Origin: an uncultured Pelagibacteraceae bacterium
GTDB taxonomy: Bacteria > Pseudomonadota > Alphaproteobacteria > Pelagibacterales > Pelagibacteraceae
Direction: 5' to 3'
Assembly: GCA_902619675.1 (NCBI GenBank)
Contig: CACNFA010000001.1
Coordinates: 1 to 64,000 of the forward strand
Length of the DNA stretch: 64,000 nt
The position numbers and the translations under genes were made by a program. Of the stretch, positions 1 to 8,914 are shown one piece after another; the stretch's first letter is position 1, and every line of letters starts with the position of its first letter. The notes beneath the pieces are model-generated. The model ran no database searches. It saw only the letters and a list, made by a program, of their open reading frames with translations, and had not been told where the DNA came from.

Positions 1-40
1 AACAAAAAAATGTTATAATTAAGATAATTTGTTTTTTCAT
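1..40 (-). CDS. Start of a gene downstream of dxr (partial, signal-peptide-like)
   Basis: Reading leftward from position 40 there is ATG followed by 12 codons (MKKQIILIITFFC) before the window ends. The ATG overlaps the dxr stop codon in an ATGA arrangement, which is typical of translational coupling in this operon. Two lysines followed by a hydrophobic stretch look like a signal peptide or membrane anchor. In alphaproteobacteria dxr is usually followed by the site-2 protease rseP and then bamA. A signal-peptide start would suit bamA or another exported protein, but 13 residues cannot decide. Confidence 0.5.
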   Translation of the reverse strand, partial: MKKQIILIITFFC

Positions 41-1200
41 TTTTTTATTTTTTTCATAGTTAGTTCACTCGCCCAATTAGCTATAGTATTTATTTGGGAT
101 ATGTTTTTAGGCTCTCTTATAGCATATTTTAAATAATTTCTATCGTTTAGAATGGCCATAATGATTTTTGAAATACTCAAAAAAGGTATCTTTTTTTGGA
201 GAAATTGATCAACTAATATTTCATTAGCTGCATTGATAATGATTGAGGTTGATGGATACTCATTTACCCTGTTTTTAATCTTAATAATTGGAAATATACT
301 TTTAGGAACTTTTTGGAATGACAAGTTTTCAATATTTAGTTTCTTTCCTTTTCTATGTTTTAGAAAATCATCAATATTTATTTCACCATCAAAAATCGCG
401 TTTGCGAGTGGAATAATCATAGAAGTATCATGATAAATTAATTTATATAAACCATTATTCAATTGCACAATAGCATGCACTAAAGACTCAGGGTGTATTA
501 AAATCTCCAATTTTTTATTAGGTAAATTAAATAATTTTTGAGCTTCGATTAATTCTAAGATTTTATTCATCAAAGTAGAAGAGTCGATTGTAATTTTTTT
601 TCCCATTTTCCATTTGGGATGTTTTAATGCGTCTTTTGGTTTAATTAATTTTAATCTCTTTATCTTGTAATTTAAAAATGGTCCACCAGATGCAGTAATA
701 TAAATTTTTCGAATTTGATTTGAATTAAGATTTTCTAACAGCTTTAAAATTGAAAAATGTTCTGAGTCTACAGGAAGGACTTCAGTTTTAAATTTTTCTG
801 ACATTTTTTTAATTAATTCCCAACCACAAATTATTGACTCTTTATTTGCAATAAGAATTTTTTTACTTACTTTTATTAAATTTAATGTTGGCTCAAGACC
901 TTTCAAACCAGGTATAGCGGATATGGTAATATCATTTTTTTTTATTCTTAAGGTATCAAAATTATTTAAAATCTTAACTTTTTTTCTTTTATATTTAAGT
1001 TTTACTTTTTGAAAAATTAAAGGGTCATTGATTACAAAAAATTCAGGCTTATATCTTTTTATTTGTTTACAAATTAAACTGTAGTTCTTATTTGCTGAGA
1101 GCAATCTAACTTTAAAATAAAATTTTTTTTTATCTATTATACTTAAAGATGATAAACCAATAGAACCTGTAGAGCCTAAAATTGAAATTGTTTTTTTCAT
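37..1200 (-). CDS. dxr: 1-deoxy-D-xylulose 5-phosphate reductoisomerase
   Basis: Dxr makes 2-C-methyl-D-erythritol 4-phosphate from DXP with NADPH, the committed step of the MEP isoprenoid pathway. The 387-residue protein is full length. It begins with the nucleotide-binding motif GSTGSIG (residues 9-15) and carries the family blocks NKES (near 118) and VDSEHFS (near 144), the latter holding the metal and substrate acidic residues. It follows cdsA directly and ends in an ATGA overlap with the next gene. The isoprenoid product would feed the undecaprenyl synthase encoded two genes upstream (uppS). Confidence 0.96.
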   Translation of the reverse strand: MKKTISILGSTGSIGLSSLSIIDKKKFYFKVRLLSANKNYSLICKQIKRYKPEFFVINDPLIFQKVKLKYKRKKVKILNNFDTLRIKKNDITISAIPGLKGLEPTLNLIKVSKKILIANKESIICGWELIKKMSEKFKTEVLPVDSEHFSILKLLENLNSNQIRKIYITASGGPFLNYKIKRLKLIKPKDALKHPKWKMGKKITIDSSTLMNKILELIEAQKLFNLPNKKLEILIHPESLVHAIVQLNNGLYKLIYHDTSMIIPLANAIFDGEINIDDFLKHRKGKKLNIENLSFQKVPKSIFPIIKIKNRVNEYPSTSIIINAANEILVDQFLQKKIPFLSISKIIMAILNDRNYLKYAIREPKNISQINTIANWASELTMKKIKK

Positions 1201-1851
1201 TTAATAAAAAATAGTGAAAGCAATAAAGCCTGTTGGTAAACCAAAAAATATACTATCTAATCTATCTAGAGCGCCACCATGCCCAGGAAAAATATTACCA
1301 GTGTCTTTAATTCTTGCCTTTCTTTTTAGATAAGAAAAAAATAAATCACCAATTTGACAAGCTAAAGATGTAATAAAAGCTATTAAAAATAAATTAAGGT
1401 TTAATTTATTTGTAAAATAAAATGTGACTGATAAAAATAAAATTGATGTAAATATAACAGATCCTACAGCGCCTGAAATTGTTTTGTTAGGGCTAATTTT
1501 GGTTAATTTCGGACCTTTAAAATTTTTTCCTATTATGTACCCGCCTAAATCAGATGCAATACATCCTAAAAGCAATAAATAAATTATAATTTTTACTTTT
1601 GGTATATATGAGAAAAAGATGAATAAGAAACAAAATAAGAAAATATAAATTAAAAAATTTATATTAATAAAAAATTGTAGGAGTAAATTTTTAGAAAAAA
1701 TTTTTTTTATCATGTTAAAAAACTCTAAAGATGAAAAAACACTTAATAATAAAAGAGTAAATATAAGGACAAAATCTGATTTAAATATTAAAAATACTAA
1801 TACCAATAAACTCATTGAAGTAAAAAATCTCTTTTTTAAATTATTTGTCAT
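1201..1851 (-). CDS. cdsA: Phosphatidate cytidylyltransferase (CDP-diglyceride synthase)
   Basis: CdsA makes CDP-diacylglycerol from phosphatidic acid and CTP in the inner membrane, the branch point of phospholipid synthesis. The protein is a 216-residue polytopic membrane protein. The C-terminal signature is clear: GDLFFSYLKR followed by KD, then PGHGGALDRLDS with its catalytic aspartates. It is shorter than the E. coli enzyme (about 285 residues); the loss lies in the N-terminal membrane helices, not the signature. It overlaps the uppS stop by 1 bp and abuts dxr. Confidence 0.93.
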   Translation of the reverse strand: MTNNLKKRFFTSMSLLVLVFLIFKSDFVLIFTLLLLSVFSSLEFFNMIKKIFSKNLLLQFFININFLIYIFLFCFLFIFFSYIPKVKIIIYLLLLGCIASDLGGYIIGKNFKGPKLTKISPNKTISGAVGSVIFTSILFLSVTFYFTNKLNLNLFLIAFITSLACQIGDLFFSYLKRKARIKDTGNIFPGHGGALDRLDSIFFGLPTGFIAFTIFY

Positions 1852-2519
1852 TATATTGCTCCAAAGTTTCTTTTAATCTTTTTATATTTTAATATTATTT
1901 TTCGTAAATCTTGAGAATTAAAATCTGGCCATAGTTTATTTAAAAAAAATAATTCTGCATAAGCTAATTGCCACAACATAAAATTACTTAATCTTTGTTT
2001 ACCACCTGTTCTTATTAAGATATCCGGATTAGGCATACCTTTTGTATATAAATTGTTTTCAAAGGTTTTAAGGTTCGACTTGTTATTTAATTTTTTGGCA
2101 ACACTAAAGATTTCTTGTTTCGAACCATAATTTAGGGCTAAATTAACAATTATTCTTTTATTTTTTTTTGTGAGAACAAGACTCTTTTTTAAAGTTCTTC
2201 TTAGGTTGCTTGAAATTTTCTTTATATCTCCGAGTATATTTATCCTAACGCCTTGCGAAACCACATTGTCAATTTCTTGGTTAAAGTAATTTTTTATTAG
2301 ATTGAATAAAAAACTCACTTCTGTTTTTGGTCTTTTCCAATTTTCTGAAGAAAAAACAAAAAATGTTACTATTGGAATTTTATATTTAATTGAACTTTTT
2401 ACAATTTTTTTTACGGTTTCAACTCCTTTTAAATGACCATAATTTCTTCCCTTATTTCTCTTTTTTCCCCACCTTCCATTGCCGTCCATGATAAAGGCAA
2501 TATGGTTGAGTTTATTCAT
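1851..2519 (-). CDS. uppS: Undecaprenyl diphosphate synthase (cis-prenyltransferase)
   Basis: UppS condenses isopentenyl diphosphate onto farnesyl diphosphate to make the C55 lipid carrier for peptidoglycan and surface glycans. The 222-residue protein opens with HIAFIMDGNGRWGKKR, whose Asp12 is the expected catalytic residue. It continues with the GH..G block and the SSENWKRP motif, and ends with the RTGGKQRLSNFMLWQLAYAE-type block, all family signatures. Its start overlaps the end of frr by 4 bp. The carrier it makes is used by the penicillin-binding protein and the sugar-phosphate transferase encoded elsewhere in this window. Confidence 0.95.
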   Translation of the reverse strand: MNKLNHIAFIMDGNGRWGKKRNKGRNYGHLKGVETVKKIVKSSIKYKIPIVTFFVFSSENWKRPKTEVSFLFNLIKNYFNQEIDNVVSQGVRINILGDIKKISSNLRRTLKKSLVLTKKNKRIIVNLALNYGSKQEIFSVAKKLNNKSNLKTFENNLYTKGMPNPDILIRTGGKQRLSNFMLWQLAYAELFFLNKLWPDFNSQDLRKIILKYKKIKRNFGAI

Positions 2520-3076
2520 ATCTGGCTGATCTCTTTTTCTTTATTAGTTAATATTTTTTCAATATTTTCAATACTAGAATCTGTAATTTTTTGTATATTT
2601 TTTTCATAATTTTTATTTTGATCCTCAGATATAATTTTTTCTTTAAGTTTTTTTTTTAATTCTTCATTTGCTTCTCGTCTTATGTTTCTAATTGAAACTT
2701 TTCCTTTCTCACCCATATTTTTTAAAATTTTAATAAGATCTTTCCTTCTTTCTTCAGTAAGATCTGGTATTCTTAGTCTTATTATTTGGCCATCAATTTG
2801 TGGGTTAATTCCTAATTCTGATTTTTGAATCGCGGACTCTATTAAGTTCGTATTAGACTTATCCCAAACTTGTATTGATATTAATCTTGCTTCAGGAACG
2901 CTTACAGTCGCTAATTGTTCAATGGGCATCATTTGTCCATATACATCTACTTTAATTGTATCTAGCATATTAGTATTTGCTCTACCAGTTCTTAATGTTG
3001 AAATATCTTTTTTTAAAGATGAGATACTTTTGTCCATTTTTTGCAAATAATTTTTTTCATTAAATTCGCTGCTCAT
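2516..3076 (-). CDS. frr: Ribosome-recycling factor
   Basis: RRF splits post-termination ribosomes together with EF-G. The 186-residue protein has the usual length and the conserved LRTGRAN block near residue 30, plus the RIPDLTEERRKDL segment of the three-helix bundle. It lies 2 bp downstream of tsf. In most alphaproteobacteria pyrH (UMP kinase) sits between tsf and frr; here it is absent from that position. Confidence 0.96.
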   Translation of the reverse strand: MSSEFNEKNYLQKMDKSISSLKKDISTLRTGRANTNMLDTIKVDVYGQMMPIEQLATVSVPEARLISIQVWDKSNTNLIESAIQKSELGINPQIDGQIIRLRIPDLTEERRKDLIKILKNMGEKGKVSIRNIRREANEELKKKLKEKIISEDQNKNYEKNIQKITDSSIENIEKILTNKEKEISQI

Positions 3077-3078
3077 AC

Positions 3079-3939
3079 TTAAATACCCTCGCCAACTTTG
3101 TATCTAACAAAATCAATTATCTTAATTTCATCTTCTTTCGAATTTTCTTTCAAAACATCAGAAACTTTCTTTTTAGGATCCATAATCCAAATTTGATTTA
3201 AAAGTGAATTATCATTTAAAAATTTAGATATCTTACCTTTTGATATTTTGTCCGCTATTTCTGCAGGCTTTCCTGAATTTATAATTTCAGCTTTAATAAT
3301 TTCTATTTCCTTATCAACTATTTTTTTCTCAATCCCATCTTTATCTAAAGACAGTGGATTTAGTGCTGCTATATGCATTGCTAGTTTAGAACCTAATTCT
3401 GCATTATTCTCTGCTCCCTCTAATTTAACGATTGAGATAATTTTTCCAATATTTTTTTCTATTGATGAATGAACATAATAAAAATTACTTCCTTTTTTAT
3501 TATCAAAAAAATTAGCTCTTCTGATTGTAATTTTTTCACCAATTTTTGCTATTAAGTTTACTAGATTATCTTTTACACATTGTCCGTTAGCCATATTGGT
3601 GGATAAAATTTTATCAAGATCTGCCTCTTTTAAAAAATTAATTTCTGATATTTCTTTACAAAAATCTATAAAATCTTTATTTTTAGCAACAAAATCGGTT
3701 TCGCTGTTAATTTCAATTATTGAAATCTTTCCTTTAAGTTCCTTAACTAGAGCTAGCCCCTCTGACGCAGTTCTACTCATTTTTTTTGTAGCTTTTGCTA
3801 TGCCTTTTTTTCTTAAAAATTCTACTGATTTTTCAATATCACCTTTAGTTTCATCTAAAGCAATCTTACAGTCTTTAAAACCAACACCTGTCATTTCTCT
3901 TAGTTTTTTTATGTTATCTAAAAGATCTTTGTTTGACAT
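3079..3939 (-). CDS. tsf: Translation elongation factor Ts
   Basis: EF-Ts is the guanine-nucleotide exchange factor for EF-Tu. The 286-residue protein starts with the UBA-like N-terminal domain, where LREMTGVGFKDCKIAL matches the family LR..TGAG..DCK block. It carries the TDFVA motif (in SETDFVAKN) that contacts EF-Tu, then the core and the coiled-coil dimerisation part. It follows rpsB by 17 bp, the near-universal rpsB-tsf pairing, and probably shares its leader-controlled transcript. Confidence 0.96.
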   Translation of the reverse strand: MSNKDLLDNIKKLREMTGVGFKDCKIALDETKGDIEKSVEFLRKKGIAKATKKMSRTASEGLALVKELKGKISIIEINSETDFVAKNKDFIDFCKEISEINFLKEADLDKILSTNMANGQCVKDNLVNLIAKIGEKITIRRANFFDNKKGSNFYYVHSSIEKNIGKIISIVKLEGAENNAELGSKLAMHIAALNPLSLDKDGIEKKIVDKEIEIIKAEIINSGKPAEIADKISKGKISKFLNDNSLLNQIWIMDPKKKVSDVLKENSKEDEIKIIDFVRYKVGEGI

Positions 3940-3956
3940 TTTAATTTTAGGTTTAA

Positions 3957-4700
3957 TTATTTTTTTTTATTTTCTGGCTCTTTTTTCTCAGACGCTTTCT
4001 CTTCTGGAATTTTAATAAACTTTTCAGCGTCTTTAATTGTATTCTTCAATAATTCACAATAAAGATTTATTGATCTTCTTGCATCATCGTTTCCGGGAAT
4101 AGGGAAATCAATGTCTGTTGGATCAGAATTGGTATCAAGTACAGCGATTATTGGAATACTTAGTTTTTTAGCCTCGGCAACTGCAAGTGCCTCAATATTT
4201 GTATCTATTATGAAGATAAGATCAGGGGTTTTTTTCATTTCTGAAATTCCACCTAAAGATCTTTGCAATTTTTCTCTTTCTTTGCCAAATTTTAAAATTT
4301 CTTTTTTTGTAAAGCCTAAGTTTTCTTTGGATAGTTGATTATCTAATTTTTTTAATCTTTTAATTGAATTTTGAATTGTATTCCAATTAGTTAACATTCC
4401 CCCGAGCCATCTATAATTTACATAATATTGTCCTGTATCTTTTGCTAATTCTTTAATTTGTTCAGAAGCTTGTTTTTTTGTAGATACAACAAGTAACTTG
4501 CCTCCACCTGATATAACTTTATGAACTTGAACTAATGCGTTTTTGATAAATTCTACAGTTTGTGTTAAATCGATAATATGGATTGAGTTTTTTTCACCAA
4601 AAATAAATTTCTTCATTTTTGGATTCCACCTCAAAGTTTTATGTCCAAGGTGAACACCTGCTTCTAATAATTGTTTAATATCTACTTTTGGTACGTTCAT
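3957..4700 (-). CDS. rpsB: 30S ribosomal protein S2
   Basis: S2 belongs to the small ribosomal subunit. The 247-residue sequence shows the family opening [19 protein letters not shown], the [10 protein letters not shown] block and the [17 protein letters not shown] block. The C-terminus is a Lys/Glu-rich tail. The start at 4700 is supported by the usual N-terminus and by the structured leader just upstream, whose pseudoknot would cover a GGGA Shine-Dalgarno-like stretch 8-11 nt before the ATG. Confidence 0.97.
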   Translation of the reverse strand: MNVPKVDIKQLLEAGVHLGHKTLRWNPKMKKFIFGEKNSIHIIDLTQTVEFIKNALVQVHKVISGGGKLLVVSTKKQASEQIKELAKDTGQYYVNYRWLGGMLTNWNTIQNSIKRLKKLDNQLSKENLGFTKKEILKFGKEREKLQRSLGGISEMKKTPDLIFIIDTNIEALAVAEAKKLSIPIIAVLDTNSDPTDIDFPIPGNDDARRSINLYCELLKNTIKDAEKFIKIPEEKASEKKEPENKKK

Positions 4701-4709
4701 ATTTTTTTC

Positions 4710-4773
4710 CCGGTTAATCCACCACAGTTATTCCATTATTATGGACCGGTAGGGTAACGCCCTTGCAACTGTG
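4710..4773 (-). promoter_or_regulatory. Structured 5' leader of rpsB with a pseudoknot (probable autoregulatory element)
   Basis: In the transcript sense there is a 7-bp stem CACAGTT/AACTGTG (4773-4767 with 4729-4723). It encloses two short hairpins: AGGG/CCCT with a 5-nt loop (4763-4751) and TCCA/TGGA with a 6-nt loop (4745-4732). CCGGT (4749-4745) then pairs with ACCGG (4714-4710), crossing the outer stem and so forming a pseudoknot. The 3' pseudoknot strand overlaps the GGGA before the rpsB ATG, so folding would block ribosome entry. Ribosomal protein leaders of this type usually bind the encoded protein; S2 binding is inferred. Confidence 0.75.
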
Positions 4774-4789
4774 TGCGAAATTAGTAACT

Positions 4790-4817
4790 GATATATACAA
4801 ACAAATTAAAAAATCAA
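4790..4817 (-). promoter_or_regulatory. Candidate sigma-70 promoter for rpsB-tsf
   Basis: In the minus sense TTGATT (4817-4812) is followed after 16 bp by TATATC (4795-4790). Initiation would fall around 4784, just ahead of the structured leader, so the whole pseudoknot would be transcribed. It begins only a few bases after the dnaE stop. The call rests on sequence resemblance alone. Confidence 0.4.
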
Positions 4818-4821
4818 CTAT

Positions 4822-7800
4822 CTATACCAATATTTTTGCCACATATTTCTTGGCTTTTAGCGCTTTAAGATGTGTTAAGTCAAATTTTCTATTATTTTGA
4901 AGCAAATATTTAGCTTTTTTATTTTTATTTTTTATAATCAAACTAATTTGGGTCTCCCCTGCAACGGCTAAAATTTTTTTTACCTCATTAATCTCAAAAT
5001 CATCTTTTAATTCAATTTCAACCCTTTCATATGGCTTATTTATCATTTCATCCAAGCTTAAAATTTTTCTAACATTTACTCTTCTTTTAGTGGTATCAGT
5101 CAAAAATTTATCTTTTTGTAATGTTATTATAAATGACTCGGACTCTTTTAATTTTTCTCGATTAGCAGTAAGGATTTCAGAAAATAGAAATAACTCAAAT
5201 TCTTCGCGTTTGTCACTTAATTTCACTATTCCATAGGGAGTGCCCTTTGCACTTTTTTTTTCTACTATTGACATGATAGTACCAGCGACTAACCCTTCGG
5301 TCTCATTATTTTCATAAAATTGATTGTAAGATATTATGTTAAGCTCTTTAAATATTTCTTCATACTCATTTAAAGGATGATCTGAGACGTAGAAACCTAA
5401 GGATTTAAATTCCTCATTCAATAATTGCTTTTGAGTCCAAGGTATTGCATCTAAATATTCAAACTCTTTATTTAAATTCTCATCATTTTCGAATAGGTTC
5501 GATTGATTATTCGTTTTATCATCATTAATATTTTTAATTTTTTGTATTATTTTTGGTATTGATATAAAAATTTTATTTCTGTCTTTGTCAAATTCATCAA
5601 ACACACCAGCCTTAGTTAGGCCTTCTAATTGTAATTTATTGACATCTTTTGAGTTTACTCTTTGAATAAAATCTAAAAATGATTTGAACTCACCTTTTTT
5701 TTCTCTTTCGTTGATAATATTTGAAATTGCTTCAAATCCAACGTTTTTTATCGCTCCTAAACCGTAAAAGATTTTTCCATCTAAGGCTTTAAATTCTGCA
5801 AAACATTTGTTTATCGAAGGCCTTACTATTTCAACCTTTAATCTTTTTAATTCTTCGACGAATTCTCTTAATTTTGAAGTATTTGTAAGTTCTGTCGACA
5901 TGGTAGCAGCAATGAAATCTTCTTTGTGATAGGTTTTTAAAAATGCAGTCTGATAAGCTATTAATGCGTAAGCTGCTGCGTGACTTTTGTTAAAGCCATA
6001 TTGGGCAAATGGCTCAATTTTTGTAAAAACAAAATTTGCCACTTCTTTTGAAATTCCATTTTTAATTGCACCATTAATAAATCTCTCTTTTTGTTTATCT
6101 AATTCTGCTTTTTTCTTTTTCCCCATTGCTCTTCTTAAAATATCAGCTTCTCCAGCGGTAAAACCAGCAAGAGTTTGAGCTATTTGCATAACTTGCTCTT
6201 GATAAATAATTATTCCATATGTAGGTTCTAATATTTCTTTTAAGATTGGATGAATATAGTCAGGTTCTTTGAGCCCATTTTTACAATCATTGTAAATTGG
6301 AATATTGCTCATTGGCCCAGGACGGTATAATGCTACCAGAGCTATGATGTCATCAAATTTATTTGGTTTCATTTGTTTTATAGCTTCTCTCATCCCAGCG
6401 CTTTCTAATTGAAATAAACCTGTTGTCTCACCGGTTGCTAAAAGAGAGAAAACTTTTTCGTCATTTTGATTTATTTTACTGATATCAAGATCAATTTTTT
6501 TAGATTTTAATCTTTTTAAAGTTTTATCGATGACTGTAAGTGTTTTCAGACCTAATAAATCAAATTTAACGAGACCAGCATTTTCAGATGAATACATATC
6601 AAATTGGGTTGAGGGCAAGATTAAATTTGAACTATGATCAACATAAAGGGGAAATTGTTCTGCCAATTTCTCACCAGCAATTACCACTCCTGCAGCATGT
6701 GTGGCCATGTTTCTATTAAGCCCCTCAAGCTTTAAAGAAAGTTCAATTAATTTTTGAACTTTTGGATTATTTTTTACCTCATTTTTAAATCTTGGTTCTC
6801 TATCAATCGACTCTTGAAGCGTTAATGGTCGTGAAGGGTCAAACGGTACCATTTTACAAATTCTATCAACATGTCCATATGAAAGGCCGAGCACTCTTCC
6901 AACATCTCTAAGTGCCATTCTAGCTTTCAGTTTTCCAAAAGTTATGATGTGTGCAACACCATCTTTATATTTTTTTTTTAGATATTCAAAAACTTGATCC
7001 CTTTTTTCCTCACAAAAGTCGATATCAAAATCTGGCATCGAAATTCTATCTGGATTTAAAAATCTTTCGAAAATTAAATCATACTCAATTGGATCCAAGT
7101 CTGTAATATCTAATGAATAAGCAACTAGTGATCCTGCGCCAGAACCTCGGCCAGGCCCGACAGGAATAGAATTGTTCTTAGCCCATTTTATGTAGTCAGA
7201 GACTATCAAAAAATAACTTGCATAATCCATGGAATTGATAATTCTTATTTCGTGCTCAAGTCTGTCAAAGTAAATTTTTTTTATTTGGTCCTCAGTTCTT
7301 TTTTTACTTTTCTTCAAAATAAAATTTTGAATTCTATTAACTAAACCCTCGTTTGCAAGTCTTGTTAGTTCTTGTTCGGGAGAATTCTTATGATTGTTTG
7401 CTATAGAAGGTAATATCGGTTTTGACCTTTTAGGTTTAAAATTAAATCTTAAATGAAAATTATAGTTATTTTCTAGAGCTTCTGGAATATCAGAATATAA
7501 TTTAAGTAATTCGTCATTTTTTTTTAAAAAATGTTGATCACTGAATTTTAATCTATTTTTATCCGCTACAAAGTTTTTTTGTCCGATACATGTCAAAGCA
7601 TCGTGGGCTTCGTACATATCTTTTTCAACATAAAAAACTTCCTGGGTGGCAATTAAAGGAATATCGAGAATTTTTGAACTATTTAATATTTGAGTTTCAA
7701 AACTTTTCTCATTATTCTCGTTATGTCGTTGAATTTCAATATAAATTCGTGAGTTAAAATATTTCTTTAATAGAGTTAAAGTATCGTTTAGTTCTTTTAT

Positions 7801-8238
7801 TTTATTTTTTTGAAAAAGTTTTCCAAAATAATTCCTATGATTACCTGTGAGTAAAATTAAATCCTGATTATTTTCTATTAAATCTTTAGTTTCACAAGCG
7901 GGTTCTTCCATTTCATTGCTTTTAAGATAACTTAAAGATGACAACTTTGTTAAATTTTTGTATCCAGTCTCTGATTTTGCATACAATGTTAATTTACCAA
8001 TAGTGTTATGCTCTCTAAGATTGATTTGAGTACCAATTATAGGATGAGTTCCAATTTTAGATAGCTTTTCAGAAAACTCTAAAGCACCGCACAAATTAAA
8101 GCTATCTGCGATACCCATAGTTTTAATGCTATTCTCTTTACAATAGTTTACTAATTCATCGATTTTTACTGCACCCTCACAAATAGAATATTGAGTATGA
8201 ATTTTTATATTATTAAAATTTTTGGAGTTAACGAGCAT
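4822..8238 (-). CDS. dnaE: DNA polymerase III alpha subunit
   Basis: This is the replicative polymerase of the chromosome. The 1138-residue protein has an N-terminal PHP domain beginning near residue 12 with KIHTQYSICEG, a degenerate version of the HxH metal motif. The C-family polymerase core carries the active-site motif PDFDIDFCEEKRDQV around residues 400-413 and the GPGRGSGAGSLVAY block. It also has helix-hairpin-helix and OB-fold regions (near residue 1000, GTIMSIVEKKSAKGTPYGIVKL). The start overlaps lolD by 11 bp, and it is the last gene of the long nuo-lol run. lolC-lolD-dnaE is a familiar alphaproteobacterial order. Confidence 0.97.
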   Translation of the reverse strand: MLVNSKNFNNIKIHTQYSICEGAVKIDELVNYCKENSIKTMGIADSFNLCGALEFSEKLSKIGTHPIIGTQINLREHNTIGKLTLYAKSETGYKNLTKLSSLSYLKSNEMEEPACETKDLIENNQDLILLTGNHRNYFGKLFQKNKIKELNDTLTLLKKYFNSRIYIEIQRHNENNEKSFETQILNSSKILDIPLIATQEVFYVEKDMYEAHDALTCIGQKNFVADKNRLKFSDQHFLKKNDELLKLYSDIPEALENNYNFHLRFNFKPKRSKPILPSIANNHKNSPEQELTRLANEGLVNRIQNFILKKSKKRTEDQIKKIYFDRLEHEIRIINSMDYASYFLIVSDYIKWAKNNSIPVGPGRGSGAGSLVAYSLDITDLDPIEYDLIFERFLNPDRISMPDFDIDFCEEKRDQVFEYLKKKYKDGVAHIITFGKLKARMALRDVGRVLGLSYGHVDRICKMVPFDPSRPLTLQESIDREPRFKNEVKNNPKVQKLIELSLKLEGLNRNMATHAAGVVIAGEKLAEQFPLYVDHSSNLILPSTQFDMYSSENAGLVKFDLLGLKTLTVIDKTLKRLKSKKIDLDISKINQNDEKVFSLLATGETTGLFQLESAGMREAIKQMKPNKFDDIIALVALYRPGPMSNIPIYNDCKNGLKEPDYIHPILKEILEPTYGIIIYQEQVMQIAQTLAGFTAGEADILRRAMGKKKKAELDKQKERFINGAIKNGISKEVANFVFTKIEPFAQYGFNKSHAAAYALIAYQTAFLKTYHKEDFIAATMSTELTNTSKLREFVEELKRLKVEIVRPSINKCFAEFKALDGKIFYGLGAIKNVGFEAISNIINEREKKGEFKSFLDFIQRVNSKDVNKLQLEGLTKAGVFDEFDKDRNKIFISIPKIIQKIKNINDDKTNNQSNLFENDENLNKEFEYLDAIPWTQKQLLNEEFKSLGFYVSDHPLNEYEEIFKELNIISYNQFYENNETEGLVAGTIMSIVEKKSAKGTPYGIVKLSDKREEFELFLFSEILTANREKLKESESFIITLQKDKFLTDTTKRRVNVRKILSLDEMINKPYERVEIELKDDFEINEVKKILAVAGETQISLIIKNKNKKAKYLLQNNRKFDLTHLKALKAKKYVAKILV

Positions 8239-8914
8239 TAACTCGTTTTATAGTACCTTCAGAAATAAACAACTTGTAATCAGCCCTGTTAGCAAGTTCT
8301 CTATTGTGAGTTGCAAATATAATTGTTTTTTTGAGTTTTTTTAATTTTAAGAAAAGTGAGAATATTTCTTTTGAAGTTTTAAAATCTAAATTTCCAGTTG
8401 GTTCATCAGCTAGAATTAAATTTGTTTCTGCGATAAGAGCTCTAGCAATAGCAACCCTTTGTTGTTCTCCTCCAGATAATTCATTTGGAAAATGATTAGA
8501 TCTATTTAAAATCTTCAACTCATTTAATATTTTCTCTGCTTTTTTTTGTATGGCTTGCTTGTTATCATCTCTAATAATCAAAGGCATCATCACATTTTCT
8601 ATAGCAGTGAAATCATTTAATAAGTTATTATCTTGAAATATAATTGAAATATTTTTTTTTCTTATCTCATCTTTTTGAGTGTTAGAAAGTTTTTTTGTTA
8701 CCTCTCTATTTAACGTTATGTTTCCTTTAGTTGGTTGATCAAGAAGTCCTAGTAAATGGAGCAATGATGATTTTCCAGAACCTGAGGGCCCTACTAAAGC
8801 GACAAGCTCTCCCTCTTTAAACTTAATATTGAAATTATTGAATAAAGTAATTGAACCGTTAACATGGTCAAAGCTTTTTTTTAAGTTAGTTGTTTCCAAT
8901 AAAATTTTACTCAT
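8228..8914 (-). CDS. lolD: ABC transporter ATP-binding protein, lipoprotein release (LolD)
   Basis: LolD powers transfer of outer-membrane lipoproteins from the inner membrane to LolA. The 228-residue protein has Walker A GPSGSGKS (residues 42-49), the Q-loop IFQDNNLL, the signature LSGGEQQRVAIARAL and Walker B LILADEPTGNLD, followed by the switch histidine in FATHNREL. The neighbouring permease lolC overlaps it by 8 bp, which separates it from other MacB-type ATPases. No second permease (lolE) is adjacent, as is common in alphaproteobacteria, where one LolC/E-type permease probably acts as a dimer. Confidence 0.93.
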   Translation of the reverse strand: MSKILLETTNLKKSFDHVNGSITLFNNFNIKFKEGELVALVGPSGSGKSSLLHLLGLLDQPTKGNITLNREVTKKLSNTQKDEIRKKNISIIFQDNNLLNDFTAIENVMMPLIIRDDNKQAIQKKAEKILNELKILNRSNHFPNELSGGEQQRVAIARALIAETNLILADEPTGNLDFKTSKEIFSLFLKLKKLKKTIIFATHNRELANRADYKLFISEGTIKRVNAR

